NCBI RefSeq assembly: GCF_001665685.1
Contig: NZ_LZTB01000106.1
Span: 18,869-82,868, forward strand
Reading direction: 5' to 3'
DNA length: 64,000 bases
From: Mycobacterium sp. 852013-50091_SCH5140682
GTDB taxonomy: Bacteria; Actinomycetota; Actinomycetes; Mycobacteriales; Mycobacteriaceae
Under the pieces are notes generated by a model. That model saw only the letters and a list, made by a program, of their open reading frames with translations, did no database searches and was not told the DNA's origin. Position 1 is the first letter of the stretch. Each line of letters opens with the position of its first letter. Shown here piece after piece: positions 49,588-58,027 of this stretch. The position numbers and the translations under genes were made by a program.

Positions 49588-50187
49588 TCAGCCGCCGAGC
49601 CGGTCGGCGACGCGCACCACGCGACGTGCCAGGTGATCGAGCGCGTTGTAGGTCGTCTCGTCGAACTCCTCGATGTTGTCGTGGTTGGCCAGCAGGCTCG
49701 CGCCGTACGGGTTGCCATCGGCGAATTTGAGTGGCTCGGTGTAGCCCGGCGGCACGATGATGCCGCCCCAGTGCATGAGCGTGACGTACAGGGTCAGCAG
49801 CGTGGTCTCTTGCCCGCCGTGGGCGGTGTTGGTCGACGTGAACCCCGCGTAGACCTTGTCGGCGAGCTGGCCCTGTGACCACAGGCCGCCGAGTGAGTCG
49901 AGGAAGGCGCGCAATTGCGAAGCGACAGAACCGAACCGGGTGGGGGAGCCGAAGATCACCGCGTCGGCCCACACGATGTCGTCGCCGGTAGCCGTCGGAA
50001 GATCTTTGGTGGCTTGGTAATTCGCGGTCCAGGCCGGGTTATGAGCGAAGGATTGCGGGTCGGCGGTCTCGGCGACGGGACGCACCCGAACCTCGGCGCC
50101 TGCGGATTCGGCAGCGGTCGCGACGCGGCGTGCCATGGACGAGCCGTGCCCGGTGGCGGAGTAGTAGATGACGGCGACTTTGGTCAT
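49588..50187 (-). CDS. NAD(P)H:quinone oxidoreductase, WrbA-like flavoprotein
   Basis: 199 aa from ATG 50187, which overlaps the stop of the upstream gene (ATGA). The flavodoxin-like FMN motif is VIYYSATGHGSSMARRVA (residues about 6-23) and the second loop is IFGSPTRFGSVASQLRAFLD. The sequence GGQETTLLTLYVTLMHWGGIIVPPGY is the WrbA family block. It reduces quinones by two electrons to avoid radical formation. It is co-transcribed with the FAD-dependent oxidoreductase upstream. Confidence 0.92.
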   Translation of the reverse strand: MTKVAVIYYSATGHGSSMARRVATAAESAGAEVRVRPVAETADPQSFAHNPAWTANYQATKDLPTATGDDIVWADAVIFGSPTRFGSVASQLRAFLDSLGGLWSQGQLADKVYAGFTSTNTAHGGQETTLLTLYVTLMHWGGIIVPPGYTEPLKFADGNPYGASLLANHDNIEEFDETTYNALDHLARRVVRVADRLGG

Positions 50188-51611
50188 GGCGCCAGCGTAG
50201 GCATGGTCGTGATGCCGAACTCGCGTTTCAGTGCGGTGCGGGCGGCGTAGTAACCGGACATGCCGTGCACGCCGCCGTTGGGCGGAGCGGCCGCCGAACA
50301 CAGATACGCCCCAGGCGCCGGCGTTGCCCACGGATTCAGTCGCAGCGTCGGCCCGGCGAGGGCACGCCATGCGCTGTTGCCGCCGCCGGTGATGTCGCCT
50401 GCGACGAGGCTGGCGTTGTGCTCGGCCATCCGGGATGCGGGCACACCGCGGGTGGCCACGACGATGTCGCGGAATCCAGGTGCGAAGCGTTCCATGATCT
50501 CGATGACGGTCTCGGTTTGGTCGACCGGTGAATCGCGGGGCACGTGGACGTAACTCCAGAACGGCCGACGTCCTTGTGCGTCAACCCTTTTCGGGTCGGC
50601 GACGTGTGGCGACGCGGCCAGCACCATGGGCCAGTCGGCGTGCCGGCCCTCGGCGACCTCGCGCTCCGCGCGGGCCATCTGCGCGCGGGTGCCGCCCAAG
50701 TGGAAGGTCACCGAGCGCGCCAGTCGCGCGTCGCGCCAGGGAATCTCGTCGGCCAGCACGAAATCGACTTTGGCGACGCCGGGATTGGGGCGCAGTCTGC
50801 GCAGCGCCGCGGCGTACCGTGAGGGCAGCCGGTCACCGTAGATGCTCAGCAGCGCTTTGGCCGGGGTGTCGTAGAGCACCACGCCGCGCGGCGGTTCGGT
50901 GACCGGTTGGCCGAGCACCAATTCGCCGCCGTGGTTCAGCAAGTCGGCGATCAACGCGTCGGCGATGGCTTGGCTGCCGCCGGTCGGCACCGGCCACCCC
51001 ACCGAGTGGGCCAGCACCGCCAGCATCATGCCCAGCCCTGACGACGTCATCGACGGCATCTGCGAAATCGTGTGTGCGGCTACGCCGGTGAACAATGCGC
51101 GGGCATCTTCCCCACGCAGCAGCCCCCACGCGGGGCCGCCCTGCGTCAGCATGCGCAGGGCAAGCCTGGCCGAGGTGACGGGATCCGGTGGCACCGAGCG
51201 CTTGTCGCCCAGCACGAACGCGGTAGCCGCTGCGCTGCGCGGCACCATCGGACCCAGCAGCCACCGCCACGATGCGCCGTCGGCCAGTTCGGCGCAGGTG
51301 CGATCGAGGTCGCGGTAGGCCAGCGCCGCAGGCCGGCCGGGCAGCGGGTTGGCGTAGGAGATCTCCGGCACGTTCAGCTCGATGCGGTCGGCCAGCCCGA
51401 ACTCGGCGAAGAACGGCGACGCGTAGGCCAGCGGGTGCACGGCCGAGCACACGTCGTGCGCCACGCCCGGGTACTCGGGGTCAGCCGCGGTGCGCGTGCC
51501 GCCACCCGCGGTGGGCTGGCCTTCGATGACCCGCACCGACAGGCCGGCGCGCGCGCACACCACGGCTGCGGCCAGGCCGTTGGGGCCGCTCCCTACGACG
51601 GTGACGTCCAC
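50184..51611 (-). CDS. FAD-dependent oxidoreductase, phytoene-desaturase-like (Rv2997-like)
   Basis: 475 aa from GTG 51611, giving VDVTVVGSGPNGLAAAVVCA, the Rossmann GxGxxG motif. Further N-terminal additions are unlikely. EGQPTAGGGTRTAADPEYPG follows the FAD site, and the C-terminal LCSAAAPPNGGVHGMSGYYAA is typical of CrtI-like amine-oxidase folds. It lacks other carotenoid genes nearby, so the substrate is open. Coupled to the WrbA-like gene by a 4-base overlap. Confidence 0.85.
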   Translation of the reverse strand: MDVTVVGSGPNGLAAAVVCARAGLSVRVIEGQPTAGGGTRTAADPEYPGVAHDVCSAVHPLAYASPFFAEFGLADRIELNVPEISYANPLPGRPAALAYRDLDRTCAELADGASWRWLLGPMVPRSAAATAFVLGDKRSVPPDPVTSARLALRMLTQGGPAWGLLRGEDARALFTGVAAHTISQMPSMTSSGLGMMLAVLAHSVGWPVPTGGSQAIADALIADLLNHGGELVLGQPVTEPPRGVVLYDTPAKALLSIYGDRLPSRYAAALRRLRPNPGVAKVDFVLADEIPWRDARLARSVTFHLGGTRAQMARAEREVAEGRHADWPMVLAASPHVADPKRVDAQGRRPFWSYVHVPRDSPVDQTETVIEIMERFAPGFRDIVVATRGVPASRMAEHNASLVAGDITGGGNSAWRALAGPTLRLNPWATPAPGAYLCSAAAPPNGGVHGMSGYYAARTALKREFGITTMPTLAP

Positions 51612-51670
51612 GCCACCAGTACACCGCACGCGGTGCAGGCGTGGTAAGGCCCACACACTAGGCTGTCCGC

Positions 51671-53257
51671 GTGAGTCTCCCCGTTGTACTGATCGCCGAC
51701 AAGCTCGCCGAATCAACCGTCGCCGCCCTCGGCGACCAAGTAGAGGTCCGGTGGGTCGACGGACCGGACCGCGAGAAGCTCCTGGCCGCGGTGCCCGAGG
51801 CGGATGCCCTGCTGGTGCGTTCGGCCACCACCGTTGACGCCGAAGTGCTCGCCGCCGCCCCGAAACTCAAGATCGTCGCCCGCGCCGGTGTCGGTCTGGA
51901 CAACGTCGACGTCGACGCCGCCACCGCCCGTGGCGTGCTGGTCGTCAACGCCCCGACCTCCAATATTCACAGCGCCGCCGAGCACGCCCTGGCCCTGCTG
52001 CTGTCCGCGGCCCGCCAGATCCCGGCCGCGGACGCGACCCTGCGCGACCACACCTGGAAGCGCTCGTCGTTCTCCGGCACCGAGATCTTCGGTAAGACCG
52101 TCGGCGTGGTGGGCCTTGGTCGCATCGGACAGCTCGTCGCCCAGCGGCTCGCCGCATTCGGTGCGCACATCGTCGCCTACGACCCCTACGTGTCTCAGGC
52201 CCGCGCGGCCCAGCTCGGGATCGAATTGCTGCCCCTCGACGAGCTGCTCGGCCGTGCCGACTTCATCTCGGTGCACCTGCCCAAGACCAAGGAAACCGCA
52301 GGCCTCATCGGCAAGGAAAACCTGGCCAAGACCAAGCCGGGCGTGATCATCGTCAACGCTGCGCGCGGTGGCCTGATCGATGAGCAGGCGCTCGCCGACG
52401 CGATCACCAGCGGTCATGTCCGGGCCGCCGGCCTCGACGTGTTCGCCACCGAACCGTGCACCGACAGCCCGCTGTTCGAACTGCCGCAGGTCGTCGTCAC
52501 CCCGCACCTCGGTGCCTCCACCGAGGAGGCCCAGGACCGGGCCGGTACCGATGTCGCGGCCAGTGTGAAGCTCGCCCTGGCCGGGGAGTTCGTGCCGGAC
52601 GCGGTCAACGTCGGCGGTGGCGCCGTCGGCGAAGAGGTGGCGCCGTGGCTCGACCTCGTCCGCAAGCTGGGTCTGCTGGTCGGTGTCCTGTCCGACGCGC
52701 CGCCGGTGTCGCTGGCCGTGCAGGTCCGCGGTGAGCTGGCGTCGGAAGACGTTGAGATCCTGAAGCTTTCGGCGCTGCGCGGGCTGTTCTCCGCGGTGGT
52801 CGACGAGCAGGTGACGTTCGTCAACGCCCCGGCACTCGCCGCGGATCGTGGCGTGGCGTCCGAGATCAGCACCGCCACCGAAAGCCCCAACCACCGCAGC
52901 GTCGTCGACGTCCGTGCGGTTCACGCCGACGGCTCGTCGCTCAATGTCGCGGGCACGCTGTCCGGCCCGCAGCTGGTGGAGAAGATCGTCCAGATCAACG
53001 GTCGCAACTTCGATCTGCGCGCCGAGGGGTACAACCTGATCGTGAACTACAGCGATCAGCCGGGAGCCCTCGGCAAGATCGGCACTCTGCTCGGCGGCGC
53101 GAACGTCAACATCGTTGCCGCCCAGCTGAGCCAGGACACCAGCGGCGATCACGCCACGGTGATGCTGCGCCTGGACACCGATGTCCCCGAGGATGTGCGC
53201 GCCGCGATCGCCTCGGCGGTCGGCGCCAGCACGCTGGAAGTGGTTGATCTGTCGTGA
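51671..53257 (+). CDS. serA: D-3-phosphoglycerate dehydrogenase
   Basis: 528 aa from GTG 51671, the long form found in mycobacteria. The NAD motif is GVVGLGRIGQLVAQRL; catalytic residues lie in NAARGGLIDE, then DVFATEP and HLGAST. After the catalytic part come an intervening domain and a C-terminal ACT domain (about 455-525, NLIVNYSDQPGALGKIGTLL), which responds to serine. First step of serine synthesis. Overlaps leuB by 4 bases, probably a two-gene operon. Confidence 0.97.
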   Translation: MSLPVVLIADKLAESTVAALGDQVEVRWVDGPDREKLLAAVPEADALLVRSATTVDAEVLAAAPKLKIVARAGVGLDNVDVDAATARGVLVVNAPTSNIHSAAEHALALLLSAARQIPAADATLRDHTWKRSSFSGTEIFGKTVGVVGLGRIGQLVAQRLAAFGAHIVAYDPYVSQARAAQLGIELLPLDELLGRADFISVHLPKTKETAGLIGKENLAKTKPGVIIVNAARGGLIDEQALADAITSGHVRAAGLDVFATEPCTDSPLFELPQVVVTPHLGASTEEAQDRAGTDVAASVKLALAGEFVPDAVNVGGGAVGEEVAPWLDLVRKLGLLVGVLSDAPPVSLAVQVRGELASEDVEILKLSALRGLFSAVVDEQVTFVNAPALAADRGVASEISTATESPNHRSVVDVRAVHADGSSLNVAGTLSGPQLVEKIVQINGRNFDLRAEGYNLIVNYSDQPGALGKIGTLLGGANVNIVAAQLSQDTSGDHATVMLRLDTDVPEDVRAAIASAVGASTLEVVDLS

Positions 53258-54264
53258 GACTAGCGATCATCGCCGGCGACGGTATCGGTCCCGAGGTCAT
53301 CGCCGAAGCCGTCAAGGTGCTCGACGCGGTGCTGCCCGGTGTCGAGAAGACCGAATACGACCTGGGCGCCCGGCGTTACCACGCGACCGGCGAACTGCTC
53401 ACCGAGGCCACCATCGAGGAGCTGCGCGGCTACGACGCCATCCTGCTCGGCGCCATCGGCGACCCGTCGGTGCCCAGCGGCGTGCTGGAACGCGGACTGC
53501 TGCTCAAACTGCGTTTCGCGCTGGACCATCACGTCAACCTGCGCCCGGGACGGCTCTATCCCGGTGTCAGCAGCCCACTTTCGGGTGTGTCGGGCATCGA
53601 CTTCGTCGTGGTCCGCGAGGGCACCGAAGGCCCTTACACCGGTAACGGCGGGGCGCTGCGCGTCGGTACGCCGCATGAGGTGGCCACCGAGGTCAGCGTC
53701 AACACGGCATACGGTGTCGAGCGCGTGGTGCGCGACGCCTTCACGCGCGCCCAGTCCCGGCGCAAGCATCTGACCTTGGTGCACAAGACCAATGTGCTGG
53801 CGTTCGCCGGCGGCCTGTGGTCGCGCGTGGTGGCCGAGGTCGGTGAGGAATTCCCCGACGTCGAGGTTGCCTACCAGCACATCGATGCGGCCACCATCCA
53901 CATGGTCACCGACCCGGGCCGGTTCGACGTCATCGTCACCGACAACCTGTTCGGCGACATCATCACCGACCTCGCGGCCGCGGTGTGCGGTGGCATCGGG
54001 TTGGCGGCCAGCGGCAATATCGATGCGACGCGGACCAATCCGTCCATGTTCGAGCCCGTGCACGGCAGTGCGCCCGACATCGCGGGGCAGGGCATCGCCG
54101 ACCCGACGGCCGCGGTGATGAGTGTCGCGCTGCTGTTGGCCCATGTCGGTGAAACCGATGCGGCGGCACGGGTGGACAAAGCGGTATCCGAACATCTGGC
54201 CACGCGCGGGGACAAGAAACTGTCCACCAGCGAGGTCGGCGAGCGGATCCTGTCGCTGCTCTGA
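53254..54264 (+). CDS. leuB: 3-isopropylmalate dehydrogenase
   Basis: 336 aa from GTG 53254, overlapping the serA stop (GTGA). The family signature is in VDNLFGD-like IVTDNLFGDIITDLAAAVCGG (about residues 228-248), with LRPGRLYPGV, VVREGTEGPYTG and KTNVLAFAGGLW. It decarboxylates isopropylmalate in leucine synthesis. The coupling with serA, rather than with leuCD, matches M. tuberculosis order. Confidence 0.97.
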   Translation: MRLAIIAGDGIGPEVIAEAVKVLDAVLPGVEKTEYDLGARRYHATGELLTEATIEELRGYDAILLGAIGDPSVPSGVLERGLLLKLRFALDHHVNLRPGRLYPGVSSPLSGVSGIDFVVVREGTEGPYTGNGGALRVGTPHEVATEVSVNTAYGVERVVRDAFTRAQSRRKHLTLVHKTNVLAFAGGLWSRVVAEVGEEFPDVEVAYQHIDAATIHMVTDPGRFDVIVTDNLFGDIITDLAAAVCGGIGLAASGNIDATRTNPSMFEPVHGSAPDIAGQGIADPTAAVMSVALLLAHVGETDAAARVDKAVSEHLATRGDKKLSTSEVGERILSLL

Positions 54265-54277
54265 GTACCGTCTCGTG

Positions 54278-54336
54278 TTGACTCTGCGTTCTCGGCGTTC
54301 CTCTCTTGGGCTTTCGCGTCGTGGATGCAGAGTCAA
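54278..54336. repeat. Imperfect palindromic intergenic element after leuB
   Basis: Outer arms TTGACTCTGC (54278-54287) and GCAGAGTCAA (54327-54336) are perfect; pairing continues with mismatches, giving 16 of 20 positions. It lies 14 bases after the leuB stop and 35 before the next gene. Organisation resembles the element at 39289-39367, with different arms. It may be a dispersed palindromic repeat or a weak terminator. Confidence 0.45.
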
Positions 54337-54370
54337 TGCCGTGCTAGTCGACTGCGCAGCGTAATCCGCG

Positions 54371-54937
54371 ATGTTCGCGACACTGCAGCGGCAATGCTGG
54401 TTGTTCGCGATCGGATCATCGTTTTTCGCCGTCGCCACCGTGCCCGGCTTCCCCTTGTTGGCCGGGGCGGGGGCGACGAACGTGCTGTGCTTCATCGGCT
54501 CGTGGTTCTTCACCACCGCGGGCTGGATGCAGTACGCCCTGGCACCGCGGGGCATCCCGTGGTGGTCGGCGGCCATCCAGTTCGCCGGAACCATCTTGTT
54601 CAACGTGAGCACCGGTGCCGCCGTGTGGGCCCATGCCGTGCTCGCCGAGCGCCGCTATGTGTGGGCTCCCGACGCCACCGGCTCCTTGGCATTCCTGATC
54701 AGCGGCGCGCTGGCTGTGCTGGCGGTCGGCCTGTGGTCACCGCATTCGATTGACTGGCGGGCCGCCTGGATCAACATGATGGGCTGTGTGGCGTTCGGAG
54801 TGTCGGCGCTGGCGGCCTTCGTCCGCAAGACCGGCGTCACCATCGACGAGCGGGTGGCCAACCTCGGCACGTTCATCGGCGCGGTGTGTTTTTTCGCCGC
54901 TGCCCTGCTGATTCTCCCGCGCCGGTCATCGAGGTGA
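54371..54937 (+). CDS. Multi-pass membrane protein, possibly YrhK-like
   Basis: 188 aa. Five or six membrane helices are visible: about 9-28, 32-52, 65-85, 103-121, 132-150 and 164-182. The first part (QCWLFAIGSSFFAVATVPGF, then GSWFFTTAGWMQYA) recalls YrhK-type domains, but this is a weak resemblance. No charged pore or enzyme motif is seen. It stands alone between leuB and the hemerythrin gene; function unknown. Confidence 0.7.
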   Translation: MFATLQRQCWLFAIGSSFFAVATVPGFPLLAGAGATNVLCFIGSWFFTTAGWMQYALAPRGIPWWSAAIQFAGTILFNVSTGAAVWAHAVLAERRYVWAPDATGSLAFLISGALAVLAVGLWSPHSIDWRAAWINMMGCVAFGVSALAAFVRKTGVTIDERVANLGTFIGAVCFFAAALLILPRRSSR

Positions 54938-55062
54938 CCGAACGGCCAAAATCAGCCGTGCCCACAGCATTTCACCGCTAGCCGGGCTAATTGAATCTGG
55001 CAGGCGGCAGGCTTAGCCTCAGAGTTGCCTGTAGTCCGGGCGGCCCTGGCTGAGGAGTCGAT

Positions 55063-55623
55063 ATGACGACGTCAGATACGCACGATCTCGTCGACATGAT
55101 CATCACCGACCACCGTGAGGTGGATGAGGTCTTCAAAGAAATCGAGAGCAGCGCCACACGAGAGAAAAGGCGTGAACTCGTCGAGCACGTCATCGCTGAG
55201 CTCGTGCGCCATTCGGTGGGCGAGGAGGAGTACCTCTATCCCATCGCGCGCCGGGTGCTGCCCACGGGCGACGAGGTCGCCAATCGGAAGCTCAAAGAGC
55301 ACACCGACGCCGAGTGGGTCATGAAGAGGCTCGAAGGGTCCCACATCGACGACGCCCAGTTCGGTGAGTTGATCACCAAGCTGATCGCCGACGTTCGGCG
55401 CCACTTCGAGGATGAAGAACGAGATGTGCTGCCCGCGTTGCGCGAAGCGTGCAGTGAGGCAGACCTGCGGCACCTCGGGGAGAAGTTCGAGCACAGCAGG
55501 CGGCTGGCACCGACTCGGCCGCATCCGTCGGCGCCAAACCGCGCACCGCTCAACAAGATTCTCGCGCCGGGCGAGGGGTTGATCGACCGATTGCGCGATG
55601 CGATGACTCACCGCAAGACGTAG
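55063..55623 (+). CDS. Hemerythrin-like (HHE) domain protein
   Basis: 186 aa. The four-helix HHE bundle covers about residues 8-150. Iron ligands can be seen in IITDHREVDEVF, VRHSVGEEEYLYP, LKEHTDAEW and VRRHFEDEERDVLP. Such proteins bind a di-iron centre and act in oxygen, NO or peroxide response. The C-terminal 40 residues are Pro-rich and basic, outside the bundle. A promoter should lie in 54938-55062, where nothing certain is visible. Confidence 0.9.
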   Translation: MTTSDTHDLVDMIITDHREVDEVFKEIESSATREKRRELVEHVIAELVRHSVGEEEYLYPIARRVLPTGDEVANRKLKEHTDAEWVMKRLEGSHIDDAQFGELITKLIADVRRHFEDEERDVLPALREACSEADLRHLGEKFEHSRRLAPTRPHPSAPNRAPLNKILAPGEGLIDRLRDAMTHRKT

Positions 55624-55635
55624 CCGGGGGAGTCG

Positions 55636-55833
55636 TTACCAGGTCAGGAGAGTGAAGCCGACGGGTGCGCCGTCACCGTCGTTGGGCGGCTGGGCATCTG
55701 CGTCATCCGCTCGTAACGCCTGCTCTGACGGCGCGTCGGCACCGCCGGCAACGAGTCGCAGGTGACCGCGCGCGTGCTTCGTGCCTCGGCTGCCGGCTCG
55801 ATCCGCGGAACCTTCGACACGGTTGTGTGGCAT
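55636..55833 (-). CDS. Small hypothetical protein, 65 aa
   Basis: Hydrophilic 65-residue ORF rich in Ala, Gly, Arg and Asp, with no membrane segment or known motif. Support comes from a strong Shine-Dalgarno GAGGGAG about 6 bases upstream of the ATG at 55833. It lies convergent with the hemerythrin gene (13 bases). The rest of 55624-55949 shows no other gene. Could be a spurious high-GC frame. Confidence 0.4.
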   Translation of the reverse strand: MPHNRVEGSADRAGSRGTKHARGHLRLVAGGADAPSEQALRADDADAQPPNDGDGAPVGFTLLTW

Positions 55834-55949
55834 GGCGATCTCCCTCGATTGTGTTTGCAGATCACCTTCGCGCGTTTGGCCGTGGCAGGCTTGAGTAGCC
55901 GACTACTCGTCTTTGTACTCGTATCCGGGCTCGAATCGGAAAAGCGTGC

Positions 55950-56909
55950 CTACACCGGCAGTCGGCGGTTGATCAGCAGAGCGCACACCGCGGCCAGGAA
56001 CGCGGCAAGGGCGCCGGCGCGCAGCCACCAACCTCGATCGGGGCCGTTGATGGTCTGGTAGCCGATCTGCTGTTGGATCGATTGGTAGTTGTGGCTCAAC
56101 TCGTCGACGCTGGTGGCGTTGTAGGACTGTCCGCCGGACAGGTTGGCGATGCGTTTGAGCATGTTGTCGTCGACAGGTACCGGGATGTGTTCGTCCTTCA
56201 GTTCGACCACACCGTCTTTGGTGCCGAAGGCGATCGTGGACACCGGCACTCCTTGGTCTTTCGCGGCGCGCGCGGCGGTGTAGGCGCCGCGCGGGTTGTC
56301 CTGATTCGCCGGCTTGTTTGCCGCGCCGTCGGATTCGAGCACGATCCTGGCAGGCGGGGCGTCGGTGTTGTCGGAGGTGAGCACCGCGGCTACTGACGAG
56401 ATCGATTGCAGCGCTGTGAATATCGCTTCACCGGTGGCCGTGGAATCGTCGAGGCTCAGATGGTCGAGAGCCGCCACTGTGGCCTTGTGATCGGGGGTCG
56501 GGGACACCAGCAGCGCGGCATTGCCCGCGAACGCCACCAGACCCAGATTGACCCCGGGGGTGAGTTGGTTCGCGAACTGTTTGGCGGCGGTCTGCGCTGC
56601 GGCAAGCCGCGTGGGCGCCACATCGGTTGCCCCCATCGATCGGGACTCGTCGATCACCAGCATGATCACCGCGCGGTTGCGTGCGACGTGGATCTCGCGG
56701 GTCGGCCCCGCCAGCGCAACGGTCAGCAGCACCGTGGCGCACAGCGCGAGGGCCACCGGCAGGTGCCGAGTCCACCGACGCGGCGCGGTGGCGCCGGTGA
56801 AGCTGTGGAAGCGGCGCTTCCTGGCGATCTGTATGACGACGTAGAGCACCAGCAGTGCGACGGGCACCAGCAGCAGTGCCAGTGCGCCCGGTACGGCAAA
56901 TGTCGTCAT
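55950..56909 (-). CDS. VWA-domain membrane protein (BatA/Rv1481-like), copy A
   Basis: 319 aa from ATG 56909; the ORF extends to 56984 but without a better ribosome site. Helices are at about 8-28 and 47-65, with another near 293-313. The VWA domain starts at about residue 78 with VIMLVIDESRSMGATD: an intact D-E-S-R-S metal site. GVNLGLVAFAGNAALLVSPTPDHKA and STIAFGTKDG follow. It is paralogous to the divergent gene at 57026, with near-identical order of motifs to the C-terminus (GYQTI). Confidence 0.88.
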   Translation of the reverse strand: MTTFAVPGALALLLVPVALLVLYVVIQIARKRRFHSFTGATAPRRWTRHLPVALALCATVLLTVALAGPTREIHVARNRAVIMLVIDESRSMGATDVAPTRLAAAQTAAKQFANQLTPGVNLGLVAFAGNAALLVSPTPDHKATVAALDHLSLDDSTATGEAIFTALQSISSVAAVLTSDNTDAPPARIVLESDGAANKPANQDNPRGAYTAARAAKDQGVPVSTIAFGTKDGVVELKDEHIPVPVDDNMLKRIANLSGGQSYNATSVDELSHNYQSIQQQIGYQTINGPDRGWWLRAGALAAFLAAVCALLINRRLPV

Positions 56910-57025
56910 ATCACCATCCAGTCTGCGCGGTAGGGCAAGTCGAGTCACGGGCTGCACTCCTACCTCAGTTATATACTCAAGCAAATGTTTGATCGTGGTG
57001 GCGGCATCGGGAGGTCGGAATCCTC
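56910..57025. promoter_or_regulatory. Divergent promoter region of the two VWA genes
   Basis: 116 bases between divergent starts, containing an AT-rich run with TATACT (56972-56977), a fair -10 for the plus-strand gene, and TATAAC on the other strand. No convincing -35 elements are seen. The plus-strand gene has GGGAGG about 10 bases before its start. Confidence 0.35.
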
Positions 57026-58024
57026 ATGCTGAATGAGCTGAGTCTTTCCGGGTTCGCCCACCCGTGGTACTTCCTGGGCCTGCTGGCCGTCGTGCTGCTG
57101 GTCGCCATCTACCTGTGGATACAGCGGGCCCGGCGTAAGCGCGTACTGCGTTTCGCGAACATGGCGGTGCTGGATCAGGTCGCTCCCGCACGCAAGCCCA
57201 GCCGCTGGCGGCATGTGCCCGCCGCGCTGCTGGTCGCCGCGCTCGCCCTCATGACCACCGCCATGGCCGGGCCCACCGATGACGTCCGGGTCCCGCGAAA
57301 TCGGGCCGTGGTGATGCTGGTGATCGACGTGTCGGAATCGATGGCGGCCACCGATGTGGCGCCGAGCCGCATCGAGGCGGCCCGTACGGCGGCGACGCAC
57401 TTCGCCGACCAGTTGACGTCGGGCATCAATCTCGGCCTCGTCAAGTTCTCGTCGAGCGCGGTCATGCTGGTGGCCCCGACCGCCGACCACGATGCCGTCA
57501 AGCGCGCGATCGGCACGCTGCAGCCCGAGCCACGCACCGCAACGGGGGAAGGCATCTTCACCGCGCTGCAGGCCATTGCGACGGCGGGGGCGGTCATGGG
57601 CGGCGGCGACGGTCCACCACCGGCGCGGATCGTGCTGGAGTCCGACGGCAAGGAGACGGTTCCGTCCGATCCGGACGAGCCGAGGGGCGCTTTCACGGCG
57701 GCCCGCGCCGCGAAAGCCCAAAATGTGCCGATATCCACGATTTCGTTCGGCACTCCTTACGGCAGCGTCGATCTCGACGGCCAGCAGATTCCGGTTCCCA
57801 CCGACGACAACAGCCTGCGTCAGATCGCCGACATTTCCGGCGGCCAGGCGTATCAGGCAAGCAGCCTCGACGAACTCGATTCTGTCTACTCGGCATTGGA
57901 GCAGCAGGTCGGTTATCAAACTGTGCGCGGGGATGCCAGCGCGAGCTGGATCGCGCTGGCGCTGTTGGCGTTGACGGCGGCGGTTGCCGTGGGCATCCTC
58001 GTCAACCGCCGACTACCGTTGTAG
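57026..58024 (+). CDS. VWA-domain membrane protein (BatA/Rv1481-like), copy B
   Basis: 332 aa. Helices lie at about 13-32, 63-82 and 307-326. The VWA domain begins with VVMLVIDVSESMAATDVAPS, an intact D-V-S-E-S metal site. GINLGLVKFSSSAVMLVAPTADHDA and ISTISFGTPYG align with copy A. The end is HWSSR-free and ends in NRRLPL. Topology and order match BatA-type proteins normally run by MoxR/DUF58, but neither is adjacent here; both are at 26189-28093. A lytic transglycosylase follows 3 bases later. Confidence 0.9.
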   Translation: MLNELSLSGFAHPWYFLGLLAVVLLVAIYLWIQRARRKRVLRFANMAVLDQVAPARKPSRWRHVPAALLVAALALMTTAMAGPTDDVRVPRNRAVVMLVIDVSESMAATDVAPSRIEAARTAATHFADQLTSGINLGLVKFSSSAVMLVAPTADHDAVKRAIGTLQPEPRTATGEGIFTALQAIATAGAVMGGGDGPPPARIVLESDGKETVPSDPDEPRGAFTAARAAKAQNVPISTISFGTPYGSVDLDGQQIPVPTDDNSLRQIADISGGQAYQASSLDELDSVYSALEQQVGYQTVRGDASASWIALALLALTAAVAVGILVNRRLPL

Positions 58025-58027
58025 GAC

